Assembly: GCF_014066305.1 (NCBI RefSeq)
Contig: NW_023501044.1
Coordinates: forward strand, 372,001 to 436,000
Source: Letharia columbiana
Taxonomy: Eukaryota > Ascomycota > Lecanoromycetes > Lecanorales > Parmeliaceae
DNA length: 64,000 nt
Reading direction: 5' to 3'
Below, piece by piece: positions 39,745 through 52,724 of this stretch. Each line of letters starts with the position of its first letter. Position 1 is the first letter of the stretch. Under the pieces are notes generated by a model. It was not told the origin of the DNA, ran no database searches, and saw only the letters and a list, made by a program, of their open reading frames with translations. A program made the position numbers and the translations under genes.

Positions 39745-40404
39745 AGATTTATATCTAAATATTTAATAATTATATATTAGAATTTACTTATTTTAAATTT
39801 TAAATATAAATATTTTTACTTTTAAATAAGATAAAGAAGCTATAAATTTAAAATCGAATATTATTAAAAGTCGTTTATTATTTTCTATTATATTTTAACT
39901 ATTTATAATTATTAATATACTCGCTAATAAAAAAGATATAGTATTATTATATAAATTTAATCGCGATATTAATAGTAATTATTAGAATTAAAGTTATTAA
40001 ATATAGAGATATCTATTAATAAGAAAAATATATTATTACTATATAAATTTAATCCCGATATTAATAATAATTATTAAAATTAAAACTATCGAATATAGAG
40101 ATATAATCTTTAATTTAATATAGATTTTAAGATAAAAAATCTTTTTTTATTAAAGTAGTAATATTTTTATAAATATATATCTATTTTTAAATCGATTTAA
40201 AATGTTCTATTTTATAAATATAAAATATATAAAGTTATTAGATTAAGTATAATAGCTAAATATTATTAATTAAACTTAATAATTAAAATAATAATTAAAA
40301 TATCTTACTTTTTAACTTAAAATAGTTTTTCTTTTATTTATTATATATTTTCTTTTTATAAAAATTATATCTAGACTTTAATAATATTATATTATTAATA
40401 TACG
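39745..40404 (+). mobile_element. R repeat copy D, first segment
   Basis: Matches R copy A from about 13190 to 14400, including two to three units of the 93-bp array at 39915-40105. It continues at 51928, 55297 and 56434 in the same order as copy A, which shows that everything between is inserted sequence. Confidence 0.8.
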
Positions 40405-41045
40405 AGTAAAGACCTATAAATTAAATTCATAATCTTTTTTTTTAATTAGAGCTGTCGAGTAAATTTGATAAGCGAACTTTTAATAGACGACTTTTAAATT
40501 CGTTATCTTTAAATATTCATAAGACTAAATTTAGTAATTCTTTTTTTATCTAAAAGCCCACATTTCGTTCTATACTTTTAAAAAAGAAATCTCAAAATTT
40601 TAATAGAAAATAAAAAAGTTATTCTAAGATCAAATAATATGTATCTATTTTTTAATTAGAGCTGTTCGGCTATCCGCGATCTTTAATAAGCGAACTTTAA
40701 TAAACGATATTTGAATTCCTTGCGCTTTAATAACTATAAGACTAAATTTTAAAAGTCTTAAAAATTCGAAAAGCGTAAATAGCGCTTTAAAATTAAAAAA
40801 AAAAATTCAAATTTTAATAGAAGATAAAAAAGTTATTCTATATGTTAATAATATATACATATATTTTTTTAATAAGAAAGACGCGGGAGGATAAGATTTT
40901 AATAATTACGAACGTTAATTTATTTACTCGCGATATCTAATTAAAAAGCGTAGATCTAACGAATTAATAATTAGCTATATATATAAATTCAAGATTTTTA
41001 GGCTTAACTCTATCTTATTCTTTTATATATATTAATATAATAGAA
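40405..41045 (-). mobile_element. X family, short form with internal duplication (copy g)
   Basis: Reverse copy of about 640 bp, longer than other short forms because the TTTTTAATTAGAGCTGT-to-AAAAGTTATTCTA portion occurs twice (about 40435-40625 and 40640-40845). It ends head to head with X copy h at about 41045. It retains GACGCGGGAGGATAAG near 40882. Confidence 0.8.
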
Positions 41046-42338
41046 TAAGATAGAGCTAAGGCTTAAAAATCTTAAATTTATATATATAATTAATTATAAA
41101 TTTAAAGTTATTACGCTCTTTAATTAGATCGACTAAATTAATTCGTTAACTCTCTTAAGCTCTCTTATTAAATATTTATATATAAAAGTTTTATATTTTA
41201 AAGTACTTAGCTTATAATATATATAATTACTTTATAATTCCTTAAATTATAAAGCTCGCTTTACGCTTTTTAACGCTATAAAATTTATAAAGTTTAATCT
41301 ACTATTAATAAAGCGAAGTAATATTTAAATATAGTTATATAAAACGCGTTCGAGATCGAATAATTCTTTCATCTATTTATATATCTATTATTCTTTTATC
41401 TCTCTATTAATTCTATTAATATAAATATACTTATTCTCGATACCCCTCGCGGAAACGTTATTAAACGCTTTAGGTACGTATATTTCTTTTACTCGCCTCT
41501 TAAAGCCCCTATTAACGCTCTTAAACTATCTTTTAACGAATTTACTATTACTAATAATCGAGGCCGTAAGAGAATTTAATAGTTATCTACTACTGCTTTT
41601 AAACGAGTTAAAAGATTAAAAAGAGCTCGAAAGTCGCTTAATTAATACTATCTACTCTATTAGCTTAATAATCTACTTAATTAAATCGTTAACTAGTTAT
41701 TTAGTTATTTACTTAGTTAGTTACTTAGCTAGTTATTTAGCTAGCTACTTAATTTAATACTCTATAAGAGAAGAAGTAAGAGAAGAAATTATAATAGATA
41801 AATGCGGAGAATATTACGGAGAATACTACGAAGAATATTACGAAGAATTTAAGCGATAATAAGATTATCGTCGTTAAGAATATAACTTAGCTCTCTAAGA
41901 TTCCACGTTATATACTCTTTATAATTCTATATCAAATTATTACTTAGTAAGCGAAGAATATTATTATAACTTAGTTTATTATCTTTACTATATTAAGAAG
42001 TAAGAGAAGAAATTATAATAGATAAATATAAAGAATACTACGAAGAATACTATAGAGAATATTACGAAGAGATTAAGTAATAATAAGATTACTATTATTA
42101 AGAATACGACTTAGCTCTCTAAGATCCCACGTTATATACTCTTTATAATTCTATATTAAATTATTATTTAATAAGCGAAGAATATTATTATAACTTAATT
42201 TATTATTCTTATTATATTAATATAATATATTATTATAATAACGTTATAAGAGAAGAATTTACTACGACGTTTATAGTTAATTAAATCTCTATAGAAAAAA
42301 TATCGAACGATATATATTTAAACGAATTATATAGATAA
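41046..42338 (+). mobile_element. X family, long form, truncated (copy h)
   Basis: Starts at ATAATAGAATAAGATAG, back to back with copy g, and runs through two ~200-bp repeat units to ATATTTAAACGAATT, where the gypsy element begins. The 12-bp Thr/Gln repeat (AGTTACTTAGCT) is at about 41695-41745. The 3' portion of X is absent at this point. Confidence 0.8.
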
Positions 42339-42388
42339 AAAGAAGATATAATATAATAGAGAATATCTTCGTTAAGGCTCGCTAGCTA
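42335..42388 (-). repeat. Short direct repeat at the left end of the gypsy element
   Basis: About 53 bp, from CGAATTATATAGATAAAAAG to GAATATCTTCGTTAA, matching 49210-49262. It is in the position of an LTR but far shorter than usual. The first bases overlap sequence that X also has (AACGAATT), so the exact edge is uncertain. Confidence 0.7.
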
Positions 42389-43899
42389 TAGAGCTAAGAG
42401 ATATATTAAGAATACGCTTATAATACTATTCTCTCTCTTTATTAAATTATATTCTATAATTAATAAGTAAAAAGATAGAAAAATAAATATATATATACGC
42501 TTAACGTCTAAAAAATAATAAAAGTAGTAAAGAAATAATCGTATTCGGGAATCTCTAGTATTATATCTTTTTTTATTAGAGATATTAAGAAATAATAGTA
42601 GCTTTTTATATTTACGCTATAGCGATATCGCTAGTTAAGATATATACGTATATAGAAGAGTCTAGTCGAAAGAAAATCGATATAATATAGCGAAAATTAT
42701 ATTTATAGACGTAGAGGTAAATAATAATAATTTTCGAATTCGTATTTAAGCGAATAAAATATCTATAAAATAATACGACGTAATTAATTAAGGGCTTTTA
42801 AATCGAATCGAGTTATAGACGCTAAAAACTCTAATTTAATATTAAGTAACTTTAATATAGTCTTCTCTATAATATATTATTTAGCTAATATTAATTATAT
42901 TTTAATAATAGCGATAATAACGTAGTTTATATATATATTAATATAGCTTTAAAAGATCTTTAGAGTTATATATAAGTAACGGAGTTTACGCAAAAGATTA
43001 TATATAAGATAATTTCTAATTAATATAAGTCTAAGAAATCGATTCTCGATTTTAAAAAAAATAAGGCTATTATAAAGATATCGAACGATTTTAATTTAAT
43101 TAAAAATAAGGTATTCGAGATAGTTTCTGCTCGGGAACGCTATCGCTATTAAAGGCCCCTCGCCTCTAATTTCTTTATAGATAAGACTCTTCGAAATATC
43201 GCTTATAAAAGTCGTTTATTAGATTCTAGCAATTTTCGAATTTATCGCTATTCGTATTATATTAATTAAGATTATTATCGAGATCTTTTTATTTAACTTT
43301 ATACTTAAAATAACTATAAATTAATTTAAAATTAAATATTTCTTTAATAATCTATTTAATTTAATTATTAATAGTAATATACTTTAATAAAGAGTTTATC
43401 TACTCTTAATAAGAGGTTATTTATTATAAGACTTAAGAGATTAAGATAAAAGACGTCATAAATTCTTATAATTAGCGAAAGTTTTAGATAATATAAGATT
43501 TTTATAAGATCTATAATCTCGAATAAATTAAGTCTCTTATAATTTAATTTACTAAAAAGAGCGATTAAAGATAATATTCTTACTATTTAGAAAGATCTTA
43601 TCGTCTATTTAAAAAGTAATCTTTTATTAATACTTATTAACTTATATAATTATAGCCTTCTAAACGCGATTTATATTACTTTAAATATACTTAAAAACTT
43701 ATTTTATATAATTTATAATATTCTTTATTTAAGTAATATTAAGACGCTTATATATAATCTTATAGTCGATAATATTTAAACTAAAAGTTATTTGAGAATA
43801 AAATCTCTTATTTATAAGAAAAGATAGAATATTAATAGTCGATAAGATAGTATTATTATTCGACGAACTCGATAATAGATAGTTATCTTATCTAGTCGT

Positions 43900-44700
43900 T
43901 CTATATATAATTATAATATATTTAAAGATAACGCTTTATATTCTAATTCGCTTATTTAATTTATTTATTAATTTTAGAGTAAAAGACTATTAATAGCTTA
44001 ACTATAATATCTAATCTCTTATAAAAAGACTTTTATATAATAGCTATAAATTAAGAGTCTTAATTTAATATTATTAAGATTAATAGATTATATAAATAAA
44101 ATACTTTCTTAAGTAATAAGTTAACTATCTTCTTAGCGATAATATTTTTATTAATATTAAAATAGACTATATAATAATATTTCTTAATAAATTAATTAAT
44201 TACTATTTAAATAGCGTTATAGTTATTAAATATAAGATAAGTCTATAACAAAGTCGATTAATATATCTTATTATCGTTTTTATAAAATTAATAGAGACTA
44301 TAATAAACTATACTCTTGATTATAAGACGTTTTAGTTCTTTAATAGATATAGTAATTCTTAATATAGATAATTATAATAGCCCTTATATCTCGCTAATAA
44401 TATTTCTCTTTTAAGTAGTTTATAAGATATATACTATCTCGAAATAGTCGTAGAATAATTAATTATATATCTCTCGAATAATATCGATATATATATTATT
44501 AAATATTTATAAACGATTCTTATAATAAAGTATCTCGTCTTATATAAAGTATTTACTAAGAGTAATTTCTTAAAACTTATTCTTATTTTCGACGATAGCC
44601 TTACGAATTTTTATATAATATTTATCTTTCTTATTAGCCTCTACTACTTTATAATAAATAAAATTATTAATTATATATATATCGATATATTCGCTATTTA
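43900..44700 (-). pseudogene. Integrase region of the gypsy element
   Basis: Minus-strand frame with YQRTKTSYN-like text followed by DILIDFVIDL, matching the fungal gypsy integrase layout in which a zinc-finger segment is followed by the first catalytic Asp (worn DISIDFVTGLP). Several stops interrupt it. The order relative to the RT core at 45400-46000 supports Ty3/gypsy rather than copia. Confidence 0.7.
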
Positions 44701-45399
44701 ATTTTAATTAATTAGAGATAAGAATTATTTAATACTATTAGCGTAATTATTTATTTTTAAAATTAATTAATTTATATTTAGTTATTTATATAAATATATT
44801 AATCTTAATATTCTAAGATTTAAATCGATAAATAATCTTTATATTAAATTTTAATAATATATTTAAATATCGAGTCTAGCGTTAACTAAGATTTCTTTTC
44901 TTAATAAAATATATTAATTCTTTATAATCGATAAAGATTTTAATAAAGATATTTATATATTTTAATTTAGAGCGCTAGTATTCTAGATAGCGAATAATTA
45001 TTAATAATTTCTTATTATAGATCTAATAATTATACTTAATTAAGATTAGATTTTTACTATAGAAGACTATCGAGTAAAGTACTTTCTTATTATTATATTA
45101 GAAAAGAATATCTTTATTAATATAGTTGAAAGAGTTAGTCTCTAAAACTAATCTTTTTTATTCTATCAAAATAATATAGAATTAAAGCTTTAATAACGAC
45201 GACTTTTAAGAAAATAAAAGATCTCTTAATATACTAGAAATTAATTAAATATAATCTTCTTTTATTATAAGTTTTATTATAAATTTAACTATTTTAAAGA
45301 AATCTCTAATAAATTATTAATAAAAATTATAAAATTCGATAAAGATCTATATCTCTTTAAGATTAATAGATATAATTTACTTAATAATAATCTAGATTT

Positions 45400-46000
45400 T
45401 AATAGAGTTTATTTATAATCTATCTATAGATATTAATAGATCTAGAAACTTAATTTTCTAAATATAAAATTCGTATTTAAGAATATTTATCTAAAGGTCG
45501 ATATTCTCTTAATTTCTAAAGAATTTATCTAATATATTAAATATATTTCTTTTTTATCTTATTATAAATAAGTATATTATCGAGATAGATCTAATAGAAG
45601 TCATTTAGATATTTAAATAGAATATTATTTATATATTATTAATATATAATTAAGTCGTTAATTAGATCGAAGAAGAAGAATTTAATACTTATATACTTTA
45701 AGAAAGATAATAAAAGTAGTAAAATTCTCGCTATTCGAAGATATATATATAGTTTATTAAACGCGGCTATAATATCTAATCGAGTAAGATATTTATATTT
45801 CTAAATTCTTATTAAAATCTTATCTATTAATAAAATTAAATATTAATTTCTTTTAATAATAGCGTTTAGCTTTCGATAGTTTATATAAAAACATAATTCT
45901 TTATTCGACTTTTTCGCGAATAGAATAGATAAGGCGAATAGTATATAGCTTAATATTATAAATTCCCTTCTTTAGATATTTATTTAGATACTTCTTTATC
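45400..46000 (-). pseudogene. Reverse transcriptase region of the gypsy element
   Basis: The minus-strand frame carries the worn YLDD box as IYLDNILIYN (Asp followed by Asn from RIP of GAT/GAC). It also carries the worn F-V-K-K-P-x-G-x-x-R-x-x-x-D-Y-R-K-L-N region as FAKKVE-stop-RIMFLYKLSKAK near 45870-45930. The spacing of about 110 codons is right for this family. It is inactive: many stops and an altered catalytic pair. Confidence 0.75.
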
Positions 46001-49000
46001 TATTTTAATTTATATTCTAATATTAAATAGATTCTACTTTTCGAAAATTTTATTTTATTAAAGCTATTATTAAATTTTAGTTTATAATTATAAGAATAAT
46101 ATAGAGAAAAGTATATTTATTTTAGTTCTATCAAAAATATTAAGATAATTATAATACTTTATAGATAGCTTATATTTTATCTTCTTAGAATTAATCTTAT
46201 TAATACTATTAATCTAAATAAAATAATTAAAATTATAATATCTTTTATATTTCTTTTCTAAGTTATAGAAATACGATTTATTAATTAATATATAAGTTTC
46301 GCGAGATATTTAAATAGATAGAAGATATATATAATATTAACGAGTTATTATAGATCTTATTTATTATTAATATAAATAGTTTATTATCTTTTTTTTACGA
46401 GCTAGTTAATAGTAGAGTCGCTATATTAATCTTAGCGATATTAATAAACTTAGACTTCTTACTATTCTTATTCTTATTTAATAAAAAAATATTTAAATTA
46501 ATCTTATTATTATAGATAAATAAGAGAAGAGCTTTATTATTTTAATATAATAGATAAAGAGAATAAATAATATAGAGTAATCGAAGCTTCGAAGTTAATA
46601 GAAAGAAAAGTTCGTTTATTATTAATATTTAATTATTATTATAATTATATCGATTAAATAGAAAGAGTATCTTATTTTATAATATATTAAGAACTATCTT
46701 ATATTTATTTATTTAAGATTTTTTAATTATTATATTATATTTTAATAATATAATTAATATTAAATATATTTCTTCTTAATAATTTTTTATTATTATTATG
46801 AAAGTAAATAGTATATAATTAATTATTTTATAATCTAGTCATTATAATCTCTTAATAATTTAAATTATAATAATAAGAGTAATTTTAGATATAAGACTCT
46901 TATATATCGCTAAAATTAAGAACTTATTTATAACTATATAAGTATCGATATATTTATTATCTATAAGAAAGTTCTTAAATAAATAAATTCTCTCTTATAA
47001 AGAAAGCGTAACTTATATATAAAAAGAATAACGTGCTAGAGCGTTATTAAGAGTATCTATTAGATATACTTTATAAGTATCTCTTATTATAACTTTAAAA
47101 GAGACTATTTATTTCTCGAATTTAAAGAAGAATCGTCGCTACCCGTAATATCGACGTTATTAATTTTAAATTCTTTATTTATTTTTATCGCGTAAAGTTA
47201 TACTTTCTTAAAGGTCTTTTTATTAATCTCGATTTAAGATAGTTATTATATAATTCTTTTAATAGTAATCTTTCTTATCATAGTTATAGTATATTAATTT
47301 TCTTAATTTTAAATTAATTATAATATTTAGAGGCGTAGTAATTATATTTAAATTAAACTTAATAATAAATATAAGATATATATTAATCGCGAATATTATT
47401 ATTAATATTTATATTATAATTAACTTAATAGTAATCTTTATAAACTTAAAATTCTTATAATTAATACGTTATAAGTTATTTAGCTTTTAAAGATATTCTT
47501 TTATAAGTCTTTAAGATAGTAAAACCTTTTATAATCTACTATATCTTCTTTAATTTCTTTCTTAATTTCTTAAAAAGATAATTTTTTAATATAAGAGTTT
47601 TATTATAATTAAGAATAATATCTAATTAAATAAAGTCTAAATAGAAGTTAATAAAGAATTAAATTTTTTATTATAGAGTATATATATTATATAATATATT
47701 ATTATATTAATTTAAATTCTTATAAATATTAATTAACTTATTTATAATCTTAATAAAAAATTAATATAAATTAATAAAGTTTCGAAGTCTTCTATATATT
47801 ATATATTATATAGTCTTATTATCGAGTTATAAGACTATATAGATTATCTTAAAGTTTTTAATAAGATAATAATCGCTATTAATCTTAAATTTCTATTTTA
47901 TTTTAAAGAATTAATTATTTTAGATAGAGTCACTATTATTAATAAATAGAGATAAATCTAAAATCTTAATTAATTTCTCTTTTAAATATCTAGATATATA
48001 TTTTTCTTCTTAATTAATAATAGTTATAAATCTTTTATTAACTATATTTTAAGATTATTAACTTTTTCGCTATAAAAAAGTTATATTCTTCTAAAAATCT
48101 TAAACTAGTTAATTTATCTTCTTAATTATTCTATAAATCTAATATAAATTATTTATAACTAGATTCTTTTTTATTATAACGATATAATATCGAGTAATAA
48201 TCTCTTAAAAATTATCTCGCTTCTAATAAATTTTATTTAATATAATTATAAATTTATTAGATTAATACTTAATTTAATATTATAATTATAAACTATTAGC
48301 GATATTTTAAAATATATTTATTAAGTTTATCTCGTTAGAGATATTATCTAATAGAATTAATATTTATTAAAACTTAATTTACTCTAATAGAGATCTTAAT
48401 TTAATTTATTCTTTTAATATTAAACTTCTCCTTATAAAAAAAGAAAAAAAAAGATTTAAAATAAAGTAAAGAGGAGTTTAAATACTTTGAAAGAATAGAT
48501 ATTAGAGAATATTAGATATACTAGAGAATAATAAAGCCTCTTTAAAACGTATCGAAATTATTCGATATTAAGAATAAAAAAATTTTACTATAAAGTTTAA
48601 GATAAGATTATTTCTTTATAAGATTTAATATACTTATTTCTTAATTATTTAAGACGTTAAGAAGACTATAAGTACTTTAAATAGTAGTTCTTTCAAGTAT
48701 ACTTACTTCGCTTAGAGAGTTTCTTATCTTATAAAGAAGTTATATATAAGAAAGTTTCGAAGAATAATATCTTTAATTAACTATAACTCGATTATTTCTT
48801 ATCTAATTAAGATCTTATTAAAATCTCTAGATATTATAATATATAAAGTTATAAGTAATACTATTAATATATATTTTAAATATAAAAATATAAGATAATA
48901 TTAGCTATTTCTTTCGATTCGCTAGTTATATAAATAATTTAATATCTTCTTTATTTCTCAACTACTATTTATTAAGATCGTTTCGCTATTTCTTTTAAAC

Positions 49001-49209
49001 TCTTTAAAATCGATTTATCTATTTAATAGACTTATTTAGAAATATAATAACTTAACTTAATTTCTTATTAAAGTCTCTATTAGCGCGTTTCTTTAAATTT
49101 ATTTATTAATATAAATAAAATAAGTAAATTAATCTTAGTTATAGTATTAGAATTAATATAGATATAATATTAATATAGATATATTAAATAAGATAACTAA
49201 TGAGATATC

Positions 49210-49262
49210 GAATTATATAGATAAAAAGAAGATATAATATAATAGAGAATATCTTCGTTAAA
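49210..49262 (-). repeat. Short direct repeat at the right end of the gypsy element
   Basis: Matches 42335-42388 essentially base for base over about 53 bp. In the orientation of the element this is its 5' end. No convincing tRNA primer-binding site (TGG start) is seen just inside, though RIP could have removed it. Confidence 0.7.
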
Positions 49263-50511
49263 AAAATTTATAAATATAAAGAATATTATAAAGAAATTAA
49301 GCGATAATAAGATTATTATCGTTAAGAATATAACTTAACTCTTTAAGATCTCATATTATATACTTCTCCTTAATTTTATATTAAATTATTATTTAATAAG
49401 CGGAGAATACTATTATAACTTAATTATTTTATATTAAATTATTACTTAGTAAGCGAAGATTTATTACTATAATTTAGTTTATTATTTCTACTATTATTAA
49501 GAAGTAAAAGAAGAAACTATAATAGATAAATACGGAGAATACTATAAAGAAATTAAGCGATAATAAGATTATTATCGTTAAGAATACAACTTAGCTCTTT
49601 AAAATCTTATATTATATTTATTATTTACTTAATTAATTATTTAGCTAACTACTTAGTCTAATATACTCTTCTTATAAGAAAAGAAGTAAAAAAAGAAATT
49701 ATAATAGATAAATATAAAGAATACTATAAAGAAACTAAGCGATAATAAAACTATTATTATTAAGAATATAACTTAGCTCTCTAAGATCCTACGTTATATT
49801 AGTTATTTACTTAATTAATTACTTAACTAGCCACTTAATCTAATACTTTATAAGAGAAGGAAATTATAATAAGTAAATACGAAGAATACTACGAAGAAAT
49901 TAAGCGATAATAAGATTATTATCATTAAGAACACGGCTTAGCTCTTCAAGATCCCACGTTATATACTCTTTACAATTTCATATTAAATTATTACTCGATA
50001 AGCGGAGAATATTATTATAACTTAATCTATTATTTTTATTATATTAATATAATATATTACTATAATAACGTTATAAGAGAAGAATCTATTACGATAATTA
50101 CAGTTAATTAAATATCGAATAATATATATTTAAACGAATTAAAATCGTTTAATATCTTACTCTAATAGCTATTTTATTATTCGAAAGATTTTACTACGGT
50201 AAGAGATAATATAGGATTTACATCACTAATTAGTATCTTATCTCTATTTCTTTTTAATATTTCGATACTTCTTATTATAAGAATATAGTCTTTCTCTATT
50301 TTTTATAGATAATTATTACGAATTAATTCTCTATACTCGATATACCTTTCTAATTAGACCTTAGCGCGCCTCTCTTTATATATATATATCTATATATAGA
50401 TTAAAAACGCATAGTAAGCGATTAGAGTTCGATTTAACTTAGAACTAGAACTAGAATTCGATTTAACTTAGAAAAATTCAACTCTATAAATTTAATTCAT
50501 GGGCCTTTACT
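49263..50511 (+). mobile_element. X family, 5'-truncated (copy j)
   Basis: Begins inside the ~200-bp repeat region (AAATATAAAGAATATTATAAAG) and runs to a well-kept 3' end, CATGGGCCTTTACT, at 50498-50511. It does not continue copy h across the gypsy element: copy h stops late in X while copy j restarts earlier. A recombination or separate insertion is therefore needed. It contains three repeat units. Confidence 0.75.
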
Positions 50512-50811
50512 TATAACGTTATAAAAGAAGAATCTACTACGATAATTATAGCTAATTAAATCTCGATAAAAGAGATATCGTAAGAGAAGAAACTATAATA
50601 GATAAATGCGAAGAATATTATAAAGAATACTACGAAGAATATTACGAAGAAATTAAGCGATAATAAAGTTATTATTATTAAAAATACGACTTAACTCTTT
50701 AAGATTTTACGTTATATACTCTCTATAGTTTTATATTAAATTATTACTTAATAAGCGAAGAATATTACTATAATTTAATCTATTATTTCTATTATATTAA
50801 TATAATATATT
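50512..50811 (+). mobile_element. X family fragment (copy k), first part
   Basis: Starts at TATAACGTTATAAAAGAAG immediately after the 3' end of copy j and carries one ~200-bp unit. It is interrupted at TTAATATAATATATTA by a short X and resumes at 51431. Confidence 0.75.
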
Positions 50812-50912
50812 AAAATATATAAAAGAATAAGATAGAGTTAAGTTAGAAAATCTTAAATTTATATATATAACTAATTATAAATTTAGAGTTACTACGCTCT
50901 TTTATTAGAAGA

Positions 50913-51053
50913 TAATATAATTATATTATAATTTAATATATAATATAAAAGATATTAATTATTCTATATACTCGTAGAGTAGATATATATGATATTAAGT
51001 TACGCTAGACTTAATTAGCTAGTAGCTTTAAAGAAGATCTTAGCGTATCGTAA
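50913..51053 (+). mobile_element. 140-bp insert sharing sequence with the end of the BIR unit
   Basis: Absent from other short X copies, which read straight through ACGCTCTTTAATTA. Its part 50948-51015 is the RIP-worn form of 56623-56690, next to the BIR pseudogene. The flanks TCTTTTATT and TCTTTAATT may be a 9-bp target duplication with one mismatch. It may be a small mobile piece in its own right. Confidence 0.6.
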
Positions 51054-51264
51054 TATCTTTAATTAAATCGACTAAGTTATCGCGAGTAAATAAATTAGCG
51101 TCTATAATTATTAAAATCTCTTACTCTACTTTTAACTCTTTAATAACTTTACTATTTTCTATTAAAATTTTAAGATTATTTTCTTTAATTATAATAGATA
51201 AATCGTACTTTTAAACGCTTTAATAATTTTGAAATTTAATCTTATAGTTATTAAAAAGCAAGAC

Positions 51265-51370
51265 ATTTAAATATCGCTCACTAAAGATCGCTTATTAAAG
51301 ATCGCTTACTAAAACCGCTCCCCAAAGATCGCTTATCAAAGATCGCTTACTAAAGATCGCTTATTAAATT
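51265..51370 (+). repeat. 16-bp direct repeats inside short X
   Basis: Six or so units of the type AAAGATCGCTTATTA, with variants CTCACTAAAGATCGC and CCCCAAAGATCGC. Weaker versions occur in other short X copies at 36245-36335 and 56310-56380, and in reverse at 40470-40720. The array is a family hallmark absent from long X forms. Confidence 0.8.
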
Positions 51371-51430
51371 TACTCGTCAGCTCTAATTAAGAAAAAGAGT
51401 TATAAATTTAATTTATAGATCTTTACTCGT

Positions 51431-51927
51431 TACTATAATAACGTTATAAGAGAAGAATTTACTATAATAATTATAGTTAATTAAGTCTCTATAGAAGAAA
51501 TATTAAACGATATATATTTAAACGAATTAAAATCATTCGATATCTATAGCTATTTTATTATTCGAAAAATTTTACTACGATAGAAGATATTATGAAATTC
51601 ACATTACTAATTAATACGTTATTTTTATTTCTTTTTAATATTTTAATACTTCTTATTATAAGAATATAGTCTTTCTCTATTTTTTATAGATAATTATTAC
51701 GAATTAATTCTCTATACTCGATATATCTTTCTAATTAAATCTTAGCGCGCCTCTCTCTATATATATATATCTATATACTATATAGATTAAATTAATTTTA
51801 TAGTAATAAAAGTAGATTAAAAACGTATAGTAAGCGATTAGAGTTTAATTTAACTTAGAACTAAAGCTAAAATTCGATTTAACTTAGAAAAATTTAACTT
51901 TATAAAATTAATTTATAAGTCTTTACT
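51431..51927 (+). mobile_element. X family fragment (copy k), second part
   Basis: Continues 50512-50811 and runs through the open-frame tail (TTCTTATTATAAGAATATAGTC near 51650) to the 3' end ATAAGTCTTTACT. R copy D resumes at once with TATAATTATTTAAAAAAC, matching R copy A near 14411. Confidence 0.78.
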
Positions 51928-52512
51928 TATAATTATTTAAAAAACTATATATTTTTTAAATATAAAGTAATTTTTTTATATAAAATATATATAATTAAGT
52001 CGCTAAATATTAGTTAGTAAATTTTTTTATTTATAATTATTAAAGAGTAAGTTATATTATTAAAATTACTCGCTAATTTTATCTCTATAACTTTTTAAAA
52101 TATAATTAATATAAAAATTTAAATTTAAGATTAATTTAATCGAATTTAAAGCTATATAAATTAGAATCTTCTTTATTACTTAAATAAATATAATTTAAAA
52201 AATAATTAAATTTATTAATTTTTATAATTCGCGAATTTTCTTTAATATATATAATTAATTTATTATTTTCTTTAGATATATATAATTAATATAATTATAT
52301 ACTTTTCTTATTTAGAATTATACTTTTTAAACTTTATATATAATCTTCTAATTTTTATCTTCGCGAAATCTTATTTTTATTTTACTTTAATAATTTAAAT
52401 AAGCTTAAATTAATAATTATTAAATTTTTAAATTTTTTTTTAAATTTTTATAATTATCGAGTTAATAACTTTAATAAATAATAATATTATATATTAATAT
52501 ATTATAATTAAT
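51928..52512 (+). mobile_element. R repeat copy D, second segment
   Basis: Matches R copy A from about 14411 to 15030, continuing the segment that ended at 40404. It shows that the 11.5 kb between (X cluster plus gypsy) is nested insertion. Confidence 0.8.
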
Positions 52513-52724
52513 AAGTAAAGGCCTATAAATTAAATTTATAAAGTTAAATTTTTCTAAGTTAAATCGAATTTTAGCTCTAGCTCTAAGTTAAATCGAACTC
52601 TAATCGCTTACTATACGTTTTTAACCTATATATAAATATATATATACGAAGAGAGGCGCGCTAAGGTCTAATTAGAAAGGTGTATTAAGTCTAAAGAATT
52701 AATCCGTAATAATTACCTATAAAA

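Larger units (their letters stand above)
42339..49262 (-). mobile_element. Ty3/gypsy LTR retrotransposon, RIP-degraded
   Basis: About 6.9 kb read on the minus strand. Translation through stops gives reverse transcriptase signatures: IYLDNILIYNKIKKK, a worn YLDDILIYS active site, at about 45555-45595, with upstream text fitting the F-V-D-Y-R-K-L-N region near 45880. Further downstream on the minus strand lies integrase-like text, DILIDFVIDL, at about 44245-44280, preceded by a worn zinc-binding region. RT before integrase is the Ty3/gypsy order. The first ~2.5 kb on the minus strand (46800-49200) should be gag and protease but shows no clear motif. Identical 50-bp-class direct repeats mark both ends. 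Stops are frequent throughout, so it is dead. Confidence 0.85.
50812..51430 (+). mobile_element. X family, short form (copy l) nested in X
   Basis: Short form running from AAATATATAAAAGAATAAG to ATCTTTACTCGT, about 470 bp plus a 140-bp insert at about 50913-51053. It contains a clear direct-repeat array of AAAGATCGCTTATCA-type units at 51265-51370. It sits at the same point of X that copy f hit at 36726/38495. Confidence 0.8.
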
